From NCBI RefSeq assembly GCF_041224595.1, contig NZ_JBGFGN010000077.1:1-29080 (forward strand): a DNA stretch of 29,080 nt, written 5' to 3'. Below the pieces are notes generated by a model, which was not told the origin of the DNA, made no database searches, and worked only from the letters and a program-made list of their open reading frames with translations. Positions 15,604-21,637 of this stretch are shown piece after piece (position 1 is the stretch's first letter; each line of letters begins with the position of its first letter). The position numbers and the translations under genes were made by a program. The DNA comes from Donghicola sp041224595. Its GTDB lineage: Bacteria > Pseudomonadota > Alphaproteobacteria > Rhodobacterales > Rhodobacteraceae.

Positions 15604-16092
15604 ATGACCGATACCAACAACGCCCCGGGTCAGACTTTTGATATGTCCGCCTCGATGCAACGCTATTACGCTGATCGTCAGCGCTTCGAGGCATTGTCCG
15701 CGAGTATCCGACCCGCCAACAAGAAGGTGCTCTTCGATGTCCTGGCGGCAGCGGATATCGCGCAGGTTATCGTTGCCTTCGATGGCTATGGTGACAGCGG
15801 CCAGATCGAAGACGTCTCAGCCCTATCAGGCGGAAAGAATGTTGACCTGCACAAGGGGCAGATTTCCCTCTCGCGCGCGAGTTGGGGGACAGACGAAGTG
15901 ACCGAACACAGCATGACCATCGAAGAGGCGGTCGAACAGCTGGCTTATGATTTTCTTGCCGAGACCCATCCCGGCTGGGAGAACAATGACGGTGCATATG
16001 GCGAGTTCACCTTCGATGTGAAATCGCGCGTGATCACGCTCGATCACAACGAGCGCTACACCGCCACTGAATCCTACGAACATACATTTTAA
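15604..16092 (+). CDS. DUF6878 family protein
   Basis: This acidic protein of 162 residues starts at ATG 15604 after TGGAGA. The conserved core is easy to see: KVLFDVLAAADIAQVIVAFDGYGDSGQIE (about 39-67), then VEQLAYDFLAETHPGWENNDGAYGEF (about 108-133) and ITLDHNERY near the end. I recognise this as DUF6878, a family of unknown function carried on alphaproteobacterial plasmids and other mobile elements. No catalytic residues can be assigned, although the clustered Asp/Glu/Asn around WENNDGAYGEF could bind metal. It is followed after 10 bases by the DUF6915 gene with a very strong ribosome binding site, so the two form an operon. Confidence 0.82.
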   Translation: MTDTNNAPGQTFDMSASMQRYYADRQRFEALSASIRPANKKVLFDVLAAADIAQVIVAFDGYGDSGQIEDVSALSGGKNVDLHKGQISLSRASWGTDEVTEHSMTIEEAVEQLAYDFLAETHPGWENNDGAYGEFTFDVKSRVITLDHNERYTATESYEHTF

Positions 16093-16102
16093 GGAGGCGG
16101 CA

Positions 16103-16471
16103 ATGGCACATCCCTACCACCATTCCCTGTCCTCGGTGAAGAAATGGGGCGGCGAGGTCGACGATTTCATGGCCCTCCACAGCTGGTTCGATGCGAGCAA
16201 GGAGATTACCGCCGACTTCCGCCATCGCGCCCTTCGTCATCATGCCGAAGGCATATTCATGGCTGAGACAATCTTTGGGCCCACGCTCACCCTGTCCACT
16301 GGTCGGGTGATCCCGACCCGTTGGGTCGGTGAACAGCATGTGCGTGAGGATCTGGGCTTCATCCCGAGTTTCGCCGATTGGGTCAAAGCCATCCGGCCTG
16401 AGCCCTGGATGGGGCGCACGCAAAAGATCGAACCGGAGGTCGACCCCTTCGTCGCTGCCGCCGTGGGCTGA
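16103..16471 (+). CDS. DUF6915 family protein
   Basis: This 122-residue protein starts at ATG 16103 after AAGGAGGCGGCA, the strongest ribosome binding site in the window. The sequence opens MAHPYHHSLSSVKKWGG and contains a histidine-rich centre, ADFRHRALRHHAEGIF (about 38-53), then RWVGEQHVREDLGFIPSFADW. I recognise the DUF6915 family, unknown function, often next to DUF6878 on mobile elements. The conserved His residues could coordinate metal, but no function is established. The gene is convergent with the toxin-antitoxin operon, whose toxin stop lies 57 bases away; no clear terminator is visible between them. Confidence 0.82.
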   Translation: MAHPYHHSLSSVKKWGGEVDDFMALHSWFDASKEITADFRHRALRHHAEGIFMAETIFGPTLTLSTGRVIPTRWVGEQHVREDLGFIPSFADWVKAIRPEPWMGRTQKIEPEVDPFVAAAVG

Positions 16472-16528
16472 CACTTGGGTTTCGTCATCAGGAGGCCGCG
16501 TGGTGTTCCGGCGCTTGGTGGCGAAAGC

Positions 16529-16861
16529 CTATTCGGAGAAGACCTTTCTGACAGATGCCAGCCGCATCCAATCTCGCCCGCCGAAGGCGACCAGGGCAAG
16601 GTAGATTACCCCGGCCTCGACATCCGGCCTAAACACGATGGTCAGCCGATACCCGGAGCCGCCGTGCCGCACGAGCCAGCCGTCCAGCTTTCCGCCGAGA
16701 CGCATGCCCGAGGTCGGATTTTCTTCAATGGCCTGAAGCATGGCATCGATCTCGTCGAGCCGCCGCAGCGCGGCCGCCGTGTCGCCTTGCGTGACCTCGA
16801 CAATGTGATCGACAATGCCAATGAGATCCCGCTCGAAGAACGGGTGCCGGACGAAGCGCAT
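16529..16861 (-). CDS. parE: RelE/ParE-superfamily toxin
   Basis: This 110-residue protein has the ParE/RelE fold pattern: an N-terminal V-x-H-P-F-x-x-x-D helix (VRHPFFERDLIGIVDHI), helices through LRRLDEIDAMLQAIEENPTSGMRL, and C-terminal strands GYRLTIVFRPDVEAGVIYLALVAF-like with a final basic segment. ParE toxins poison DNA gyrase and RelE toxins cleave mRNA; sequence alone does not separate them, though the paired antitoxin looks ParD-like. Its ATG overlaps the antitoxin stop by one base (TGATG at 16859-16863), the usual coupled arrangement. It would serve to stabilise the element in the population. Confidence 0.85.
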   Translation of the reverse strand: MRFVRHPFFERDLIGIVDHIVEVTQGDTAAALRRLDEIDAMLQAIEENPTSGMRLGGKLDGWLVRHGGSGYRLTIVFRPDVEAGVIYLALVAFGGRDWMRLASVRKVFSE

Positions 16862-17136
16862 CAGGTCTTGTGGGATATCGCGGCCAGATGCGCGCGCGCG
16901 CCCGCGGTGACTTGTGAAGCCTCACCAACCGGCTCCCATTGATCGAGCGGCAGGGACAGGCGCCGTTCCAATTCTGCCTCGAGAACGGATTGCTCACGTT
17001 GACGCTCCGCCTTGGCCTTCGCCAATTCACCCGACACTGCCGCACTCATATTGGGGTATTCCCCTGCCTCGACCAACTCTTTGGCGAAGGCATAGGCGGT
17101 ATCGGTGAAGCTGACGGTCTGTTTTTGAACACTCAT
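16861..17136 (-). CDS. parD: ParD-type antitoxin
   Basis: This 91-residue protein starts at ATG 17136 (MSVQKQTVSFTDTAYAFAKE) after GAGAGG; a longer upstream frame would run through its promoter. The first 45 residues match a ribbon-helix-helix DNA-binding domain (strand KQTVSFT, helix AYAFAKELVEAG, turn, helix NMSAAVSGELAKAKAE). The C-terminal half is charged and probably wraps the toxin. It is first in the operon, with the toxin immediately downstream and overlapping by one base. ParD proteins neutralise the toxin and repress their own promoter, which is visible at 17160-17188. Confidence 0.85.
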   Translation of the reverse strand: MSVQKQTVSFTDTAYAFAKELVEAGEYPNMSAAVSGELAKAKAERQREQSVLEAELERRLSLPLDQWEPVGEASQVTAGARAHLAAISHKT

Positions 17137-17159
17137 GACGGGCCTCTCGGTGTGCCAAC

Positions 17160-17188
17160 AGACTACCGAATTGGACGTTTCTTGACAA
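17160..17188 (-). promoter_or_regulatory. Promoter of the ParD-ParE operon
   Basis: On the minus strand TTGTCA (17188-17183) and TAGTCT (17165-17160) are 17 bases apart, a good sigma-70 pair ending 24 bases before the antitoxin start. Confidence 0.6.
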
Positions 17189-17770
17189 GAGCTGGGGTGC
17201 GGTCGACTGGCTGGGAGGTCAATGCCTTGCGGCCACTTCTGCTCGGTACGCCAAGTCGCGGTTGAGCATCGGCCTGTGGCCGATCGCGCATTCGGCCATG
17301 CGGCCTCACCGCGGCGTTGCGCCCGGCGTCCCGGTTTGCCCGTCTCGCGAGCACGTCGCTCCCCGGCCGCTCCGCCGGATTGCGCTCCGGTCTGTTTTGC
17401 AAAATGCAAAACGATCCCGCCGCTTCATCCGTCTCCCGCGTCCGGTCGCGCCGTTTGCCTGCTCGCGTCGGGCAAACCTACCGTCAACACACACACACAT
17501 GAGTGCGGAAGCATATCCTCCGGATGGCCCCCAAATCAGCCCGCCTCAAGGATCGCAAAACTTTTCGGTGGGGGCAGCGGCGATGGAGAGGGCGGTTAAG
17601 TGTTCGATGACCCGGCTGCGGGAAGCGATGTGCCCTGAAAACTTTTGCGCCCGCCAAGCCGGCGGCTGCGCCGTCCCTGACCCGGACAGATTCGGTGAAC
17701 CAGAATTTCGGCCATGCCACCACACTCCCGTGGTGAGCCAAGTAATCCCGAACATCTGGAGATATGAACA
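17189..17770. other. Long non-coding region between the toxin-antitoxin operon and the DUF2493 gene
   Basis: No plausible gene is present. Contents are ATCGGCC-TGT-GGCCGAT (17268-17284), the nested inverted repeat at 17333-17478, a short AC dinucleotide run near 17487-17499, and CACCAC-ACTCCC-GTGGTG (17718-17735) in the leader of the DUF2493 gene. Its length, GC-rich symmetry and lack of genes would suit an origin or partition site, but no initiator gene is adjacent. Confidence 0.4.
17333..17478. repeat. Nested inverted repeat centred on a perfect palindrome
   Basis: GGTTTGCC plus CGTCTCGCGAGCA (17333-17353) is matched in inverted form at 17460-17478 (GGTTTGCC plus CGACGCGAGCA, a two-base gap). 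At the middle lies GTTTTGCA-AAA-TGCAAAAC (17394-17412). The centres of the outer arms (17405) and the inner palindrome (17403) nearly coincide. GTTTGCC and GGCAAAC at 17453-17477 also pair locally. Confidence 0.5.
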
Positions 17771-18697
17771 ATGGCTTACGACCAAGCGAACACCTACGAG
17801 ACCATCGAACTATTCGGCCTGACCGAGAAAGGCGCGGACCTGCCGAACCCCGACGATCACATCCTGAAGGACAGCATCATCCGCGAGACCTTCGAGACCC
17901 TGCTCGGCCAGTTGCGGAACACCGGGCTGGAAGCCGAGATCGAACCGCTCGCGCACGGGCTCGCCACGATCCTGCAGCGGCGCAAGGTTGCCCTCGGAAA
18001 GGAAATGGACCGCACCGCCGACAAGATCGGGGCCCTGGCGAAATCCCATGACGGATCGGAGATCGCCGAGACCGCTCTGGAAGAGGCGCAAGCTCGCTTT
18101 CTGCAACTCCGCGAGATCGTCGGAGCGATTGAGGTCATGAGCGAGGCGGCGGCGGAATGCTACGAGGTCGAGACTGGCCACGCCTTCATCCCCGCATCGG
18201 GGTCGCGGGCCAGCGCTCGCGCTCAGGAGACCGGAGCCGTGTTTGAAGCCCGGCAGCTCCTGGAACAGCATGACCGCGAAACCGCAGAAAAGTCGAAGGT
18301 CGAGGGGGTTCCCCTGATCGTCTCGGGGGCGACCGACTGGACCGATATCGACGTCATCTTCTCGACACTCGACAAGGTTCGCGAGCGAATCCGGCAGAAC
18401 CGCAACCAGGAGATCTTCCTCTGCCACAAGGGTGGCAAGCATGGCGCCGAGATGATCGCGGCTCGGTGGGCGCGGGCGCGCGGCGTCGCGCAGGCACGCT
18501 TCGATCCGCGATGGTCCGCACATGGGCGGGCGGCACCCTTCAAGTGCAACGACGAGATGCTGGACGACAAGTTCGCCGCAACCGGCGTCGTGCTCTTCGG
18601 TGGCAATGGGGTCGCGCTAAACCTCGGGCAGAAGGCGGAGGCGAAGGGGCTGACGGTCATGCGGGTTGCTGATCCGGCGAAGGCAACGAGTGAGTGA
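17771..18697 (+). CDS. DUF2493 (SLOG-superfamily) protein
   Basis: This 308-residue protein starts at ATG 17771 after GGAG. The N-terminal 175 residues are helical and acidic, with no motif I recognise. Residues about 179-300 form a DUF2493 domain: VPLIVSGATDWTDIDVI (strand and turn), EIFLCHKGGKHGAEMIAARWA (the usual H-G-G-x-x-G-A-D is H-K-G-G-K-H-G-A here) and FDPRWSAHGRAAPFKCNDEML. DUF2493 belongs to the SLOG/YspA Rossmann-like fold, which binds nucleotides or their derivatives. The function on plasmids is unknown. The Asp of the glycine motif is replaced by Glu (GAEM), so ligand binding may differ from the usual form. The gene has its own leader and terminator (18706-18725), so it is a single transcription unit. 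Confidence 0.85.
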   Translation: MAYDQANTYETIELFGLTEKGADLPNPDDHILKDSIIRETFETLLGQLRNTGLEAEIEPLAHGLATILQRRKVALGKEMDRTADKIGALAKSHDGSEIAETALEEAQARFLQLREIVGAIEVMSEAAAECYEVETGHAFIPASGSRASARAQETGAVFEARQLLEQHDRETAEKSKVEGVPLIVSGATDWTDIDVIFSTLDKVRERIRQNRNQEIFLCHKGGKHGAEMIAARWARARGVAQARFDPRWSAHGRAAPFKCNDEMLDDKFAATGVVLFGGNGVALNLGQKAEAKGLTVMRVADPAKATSE

Positions 18698-18705
18698 GTT
18701 TGAGA

Positions 18706-18728
18706 GGGTCGCCTAAGGGCGGCCCTTT
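18706..18728 (+). terminator. Terminator of the DUF2493 gene
   Basis: GGGTCGCC (18706-18713) pairs with GGCGGCCC (18718-18725), eight pairs with one T-G, loop TAAG, followed by TTT and a T-rich stretch, eight bases after the stop. Confidence 0.75.
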
Positions 18729-18768
18729 CGTCGTTTCTCAAGGATGCGGTGGTGCTCCCCAGTCCTTT

Positions 18769-18797
18769 TTGCCTAGCAATTTCATGTTTTGATAGGT
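18769..18797 (+). promoter_or_regulatory. Possible promoter of the nucleotidyltransferase-fold gene
   Basis: TTGCCT (18769-18774) and ATAGGT (18792-18797) are 17 bases apart in an AT-rich patch unlike its surroundings. Transcription from here would start near 18804, past the earliest in-frame ATGs, which favours ATG 18833 as the real start. Confidence 0.35.
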
Positions 18798-18832
18798 ATA
18801 TGCGTACCAAGCAAAATTTCAAATTGATTGGC

Positions 18833-19849
18833 ATGATACCTCTCAGCAGCATAGCCACAAGCGCTTATACCGATCTGGTGCGTCTCCTGAAGGACGACGC
18901 CTTGTCCGGTGTCGAAGGCAAGCCCACGCTCAAAACCCGCGGCGACAAGGCCTATTGGTACGCCGCGCGTCGTGTCGGAACAGAGATGCGGTTTGTCTAT
19001 ATCGGAGAAGACAACGACGAGACGCGTTCACGTATCGACCGGATCGAGGAGCTGCGCGCGACTGCCAAGGATCGGCAGGCTGAACGGTCTCGACTGGTTC
19101 GGCTCCTGCGCGCCGAAGGCATGACACCGACCGACCGCGCGACGGGCTCCATCCTTTCGGCGATGGCAGCAGCCGGGACTTTCCGTTTGGGTGGCACCAT
19201 GGTCGGGACAAATGCGTTCCGGCTTTACGAGGGTGAGCTTGGTATTCGTTTGCCCTTGGGGGGCATGGCCAATACCGGGGACATCGACATTGCTCAGTTC
19301 GAAAAACTCAGCATCGCGCTAAAGGATCACGTTGACCCCGGGCTGGCCGAGACCTTCTCGACGCTCAAGTTTGATCCCCTGCCGGCTCTTGACCGAGGTC
19401 GGACCTGGCGATGGGCGCAGGGTGGCAGTGGCCAGCTCGTTGAGTTTCTCACACCGGCCTTCGGAGACGAGACCATCCGTGATCTGCCCGCCCTGGGCGT
19501 GAACGCCCAAGCTTTGAATTATCTCAACTTCCTGATTGCCGAGCCGATCCATGCGGCTGCGATCTATCGGTCCGGCGTTCTGGTCCAGGTCCCGCGCCCG
19601 GAACGTTATGCGATCCACAAGCTGATCATTGCCGACCGGCGCCGTGACGGGGCAGGGAGCCTCAAATCGGCGAAGGACCGGGAGCAGGCGGCATTTCTCG
19701 TCAAGGTGCTGGCAGAGGATCGTCCTGATGATCTGTCTGAAGCTTACACCACTGCGATGGACGTCGGGCCGCGCTGGCGCGATCACATTGGCGCTTCGCT
19801 GGACCGGTTGGAAGAGACGCGTGCCATCTTTGAAGGTATCGGTTCCTGA
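18833..19849 (+). CDS. GSU2403-family nucleotidyltransferase-fold protein (NTP_transf_8 type)
   Basis: With ATG 18833 the protein has 338 residues; ATG 18800 would add 11, and no strong ribosome binding site supports either. An N-terminal DNA- or RNA-contact-like segment (GDKAYWYAARRVGTEMRFVYIGED, about 37-60) is typical of the family. The nucleotidyltransferase fold follows: GGTMVGTNAFRLYEGELG (120-137), with the acidic metal-binding motif TGDIDIA (148-154). Large conserved blocks after it end in RYAIHKLIIADRR (about 262-274). Family members are annotated as nucleotidyltransferase-fold proteins of unknown substrate. Related enzymes act in tRNA modification or as toxins of the MNT/AbiE kind, but a partner antitoxin is not evident. 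It lies between the DUF2493 unit and the candidate oriT. Confidence 0.82.
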   Translation: MIPLSSIATSAYTDLVRLLKDDALSGVEGKPTLKTRGDKAYWYAARRVGTEMRFVYIGEDNDETRSRIDRIEELRATAKDRQAERSRLVRLLRAEGMTPTDRATGSILSAMAAAGTFRLGGTMVGTNAFRLYEGELGIRLPLGGMANTGDIDIAQFEKLSIALKDHVDPGLAETFSTLKFDPLPALDRGRTWRWAQGGSGQLVEFLTPAFGDETIRDLPALGVNAQALNYLNFLIAEPIHAAAIYRSGVLVQVPRPERYAIHKLIIADRRRDGAGSLKSAKDREQAAFLVKVLAEDRPDDLSEAYTTAMDVGPRWRDHIGASLDRLEETRAIFEGIGS

Positions 19850-19958
19850 ACGCAAAGCTTTCGTCTCCTTCGCTCAACAACATCCGGTGACCGGTCACAC
19901 CCTGCTCGCGGGACTGGTCGCGCTCATGGCCGCGGCGCTGCGAAGTCATCGAAGCTGA
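19821..19958 (+). CDS. Possible 45-residue membrane peptide overlapping the nucleotidyltransferase end
   Basis: A frame starting at GTG 19821, with GGAAGAG about five bases upstream, overlaps the previous gene by 29 bases and ends at 19958. It reads MPSLKVSVPERKAFVSFAQQ and then TGHTLLAGLVALMAAALRSHRS, giving one hydrophobic stretch long enough to cross a membrane. Third codon positions are GC-rich, as in real genes here. It is short and unsupported by any known family, so it could be a chance frame. Confidence 0.3.
   Translation: MPSLKVSVPERKAFVSFAQQHPVTGHTLLAGLVALMAAALRSHRS
19887..19898. repeat. Perfect 12-bp palindrome
   Basis: GTGACCGGTCAC is a perfect palindrome about 130 bases upstream of the candidate nic site. 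It could be a regulator or relaxosome protein site, or chance within a short coding frame. Confidence 0.3.
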
Positions 19959-20010
19959 CACCTGCTGTGCCGATTCGCCGGGTGGGTCGATCATCGTGCC
20001 AATGGCTCAA

Positions 20011-20082
20011 ACCGGGGTGGTCTATCCTGCTCCGGTCTTGGCAACTGAGCGGGATCGATGGCGTTAAGATCAGGGCCGCTCA
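20011..20082 (+). other. Candidate oriT with a P-type nic core
   Basis: TATCCTG at 20023-20029 followed by C matches the YATCCTG-Y core cut by P-type (RP4 TraI and VirD2-like) relaxases, with the cut expected between 20029 and 20030. It is the only TATCCTG I found in a non-coding part of the window. ACCGG (20011-20015) and CCGGT (20032-20036) flank it symmetrically. A hairpin lies 17 bases after it: TGAGCGG (20046-20052) with CCGCTCA (20076-20082), with GATC pairing inside. A MobP relaxase is encoded about 1.6 kb downstream. Confidence 0.5.
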
Positions 20083-20271
20083 CCCGGGTCTCTCTTTTTT
20101 GCTCACAGATGTGGATCGCACGGGGTCGGGCCGTCCGTGCCCTCCGCTTCGCTCCGGCAAACACAAATACGGTTTCCACGCGCGGGGCGCGCGGACCCTC
20201 CGCATTTGCATTTGCGGCCGCCCCTTGTCCCCCGTGCCGGTCGATCCCCATCGCAAAAAGGAGAGACCCAA

Positions 20272-20478
20272 ATGACCAACCACTACGTCGCCACCGTTCC
20301 CGTCAAGTTCACCGACAACGACGGCAATGAACGCACCCGGTTCCAGCGCGTCGGCGCGATGTTCCGCAACACCCGCAACGGGGACGGCTCGGAGTTCTTC
20401 AGCCTCAAGCTCGACTTCCCGGTCGCAGTCCAGGAGCTGGTGATGTTCCCGCCGAGTGCGAAGGAACCGCAGGAGTAA
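20272..20478 (+). CDS. Small conserved plasmid protein, 68 residues, unrecognised
   Basis: ATG 20272 follows AAAAAGGAGAG, a strong ribosome binding site. The sequence starts MTNHYVATVPVKFTDNDGN and contains RTRFQRVGAMFRNTRNGDGS and FFSLKLDFPVAVQELVMFPP. The alternation of short strands ending in a hydrophobic strand suggests a small beta-rich domain, perhaps like DUF736 in style, but I cannot assign a family. A long GC-rich leader precedes it and a strong terminator follows 15 bases after the stop, so it is a monocistronic, well-expressed small gene. Its place between the oriT candidate and the mobilisation operon hints at a role in DNA processing, without proof. Confidence 0.75.
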   Translation: MTNHYVATVPVKFTDNDGNERTRFQRVGAMFRNTRNGDGSEFFSLKLDFPVAVQELVMFPPSAKEPQE

Positions 20479-20493
20479 TCCTCTCACAAGGAT

Positions 20494-20517
20494 GGGCCGC
20501 CCTCGGGGCGGCCCTTT
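20494..20517 (+). terminator. Terminator of the 68-residue protein gene
   Basis: GGGCCGCCC (20494-20502) pairs perfectly with GGGCGGCCC (20506-20514) around TCG, followed by TTT. Confidence 0.8.
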
Positions 20518-20668
20518 CCCTGTTACAGGGAAGTCTGCGCCAGACCCCGAAGACCCCTGCCTGCGGCCGGTGTCTCCGGGGGAACAGAAGGACCGCAAGC
20601 GGTCCTGCCGGGGGTCAAAACTGGAGGTTGAAACAGGACTGCCGGCCAGCCTCAAGGCGGCCATCCAC

Positions 20669-20700
20669 AAAAACCGGCGGGCTCAAGCCCGCCGGTTTTT
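20669..20700. terminator. Perfect bidirectional terminator
   Basis: A 15-pair stem: five A plus CCGGCGGGCT (20669-20683) pairs exactly with AGCCCGCCGG plus five T (20686-20700), loop CA. With A on one side and T on the other it can terminate transcription from both directions, shielding the mobilisation operon from upstream reading. Confidence 0.85.
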
Positions 20701-20964
20701 CCGGCAGAGATTTGGTGGTCCAAATCTGGCCTCCCTTGACCCTGTCCGTCAGCCCCGTCGGTGAAGAGATGCGCCGCCCCTCGCTTCCGTCCGAACACAT
20801 GCGTGTTCGGCCAGAACCTCGGGCGCGGGCATTGGGAAGGTCGGACGGAATGTGGGTGGAGAGGGGGCCGATTTTTTGGCCCTGCGGGCGGGGCCTCGCA
20901 CCTGCGGTGCTCGGCCCGAAGCGGAATACGAGGCCGCGTATAGTTGAAGTCCAAACATATAGCA
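20701..20964. other. Non-coding region upstream of the mobilisation operon with a perfect hairpin
   Basis: I see no gene here; frames on both strands are Arg/Pro-rich shadows. CCGAACAC (20791-20798) pairs perfectly with GTGTTCGG (20803-20810) around ATGC, and GGGCC/GGCCC flank a T-run near 20868-20884. The hairpin could be a relaxosome or regulator site; no nic core is visible in it. Confidence 0.4.
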
Positions 20965-20992
20965 TTGACACATTGGTATAGTTTCGTAATGT
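20965..20992 (+). promoter_or_regulatory. Probable promoter of the mobilisation operon
   Basis: TTGACA (20965-20970), a perfect -35, is followed after 16 bases by TAATGT (20987-20992), in the only AT-rich patch of the region and about 50 bases before the first gene. Confidence 0.6.
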
Positions 20993-21043
20993 GGGAATGC
21001 AGCCTCGTATGAAGGTGGCAGGAAATAGGGGGGCTTTCTTCGC

Positions 21044-21637
21044 ATGAGCCGGGCCAAGAGACTGACAGACGCGGAACGGGCGGAGATTGTTCGTGAGGCT
21101 GGAGAAGGTGTTGGGACTTCGGAGCTCGCGGAGCGGTTCGGGGTCACGCCGCGGGCCATCCAGTACACGCTGAAAGCCGATGCTGAGCGCCAGAAGGACG
21201 CGGCCGTGGCGACGTCTGCGGTGACCGTGAAGCTGACCCCTGAGGAGCTAGCTGCCCTCGATGAGGTACTGGCCGCAGCAGGCATCGATACCCGCACAGA
21301 GGGGCTGAGACGGCTCATCCAGGCAGCGGGTGGGACCTTCGTTCCGGATGCCCAATTGGCCGGTGAGATGGCGCGCTACAGGGCCTCTTTGCATGAGGTG
21401 GGCAATGGCGTCGTTCAGATCGCCAAGCAGATGACCAAAGCCAACCAAATGGGGCAGGGGGGTGAAGGCGGTGCGAGTGCTGAATTCTCTGAGTTGCGCC
21501 TTGCCCAGATGCGCAGTCTGGCGCGGTTCATCCTTGATTCCGCGGACGAGATTGACCTGCTTCTGCGCCGCCGCAGGGATGCGATGCAGCTTACCGCCAC
21601 TGCTGCTTTGAGGGAGTTTGCCCATGCGGCTGAATGA
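21044..21637 (+). CDS. Relaxosome accessory protein, MobC/TraJ-like
   Basis: This 197-residue protein starts at ATG 21044 behind a G-rich ribosome binding site. Residues about 8-45 look like a helix-turn-helix (DAERAEIVREAGEGVGTSEL, then RFGVTPRAIQYTL). Residues about 59-95 resemble a ribbon-helix-helix (AVTVKLTPEELAALDEV and TRTEGLRRLIQAA). The segment SLHEVGNGVVQIAKQMTKAN (about 114-133) is the signature of MobC-type proteins, where a G-N-x-x-x-Q-I-A pattern is usual. Such proteins bind and open oriT so that the relaxase can nick. The relaxase gene overlaps its end by 14 bases, which supports a joint role. The combination of an N-terminal helix-turn-helix with the MobC-like part is longer than a simple MobC (about 110-150 residues). 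Confidence 0.8.
   Translation: MSRAKRLTDAERAEIVREAGEGVGTSELAERFGVTPRAIQYTLKADAERQKDAAVATSAVTVKLTPEELAALDEVLAAAGIDTRTEGLRRLIQAAGGTFVPDAQLAGEMARYRASLHEVGNGVVQIAKQMTKANQMGQGGEGGASAEFSELRLAQMRSLARFILDSADEIDLLLRRRRDAMQLTATAALREFAHAAE

Noticed and set aside
17487..17499. AC dinucleotide run as a possible phase-variation tract
   Set aside because: It is only about six units long, is in a non-coding region and is not at a promoter spacer or reading frame.
17189..17770. Assigning a plasmid replication origin to this region
   Set aside because: Only symmetry supports it; there is no initiator gene, clear iteron array or AT-rich melting region in the window.
20615..20981. Overlapping frames on both strands around 20.6-21.0 kb
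   Set aside because: They run through a perfect bidirectional terminator and other hairpins; symmetry creates open frames on both strands without coding character.
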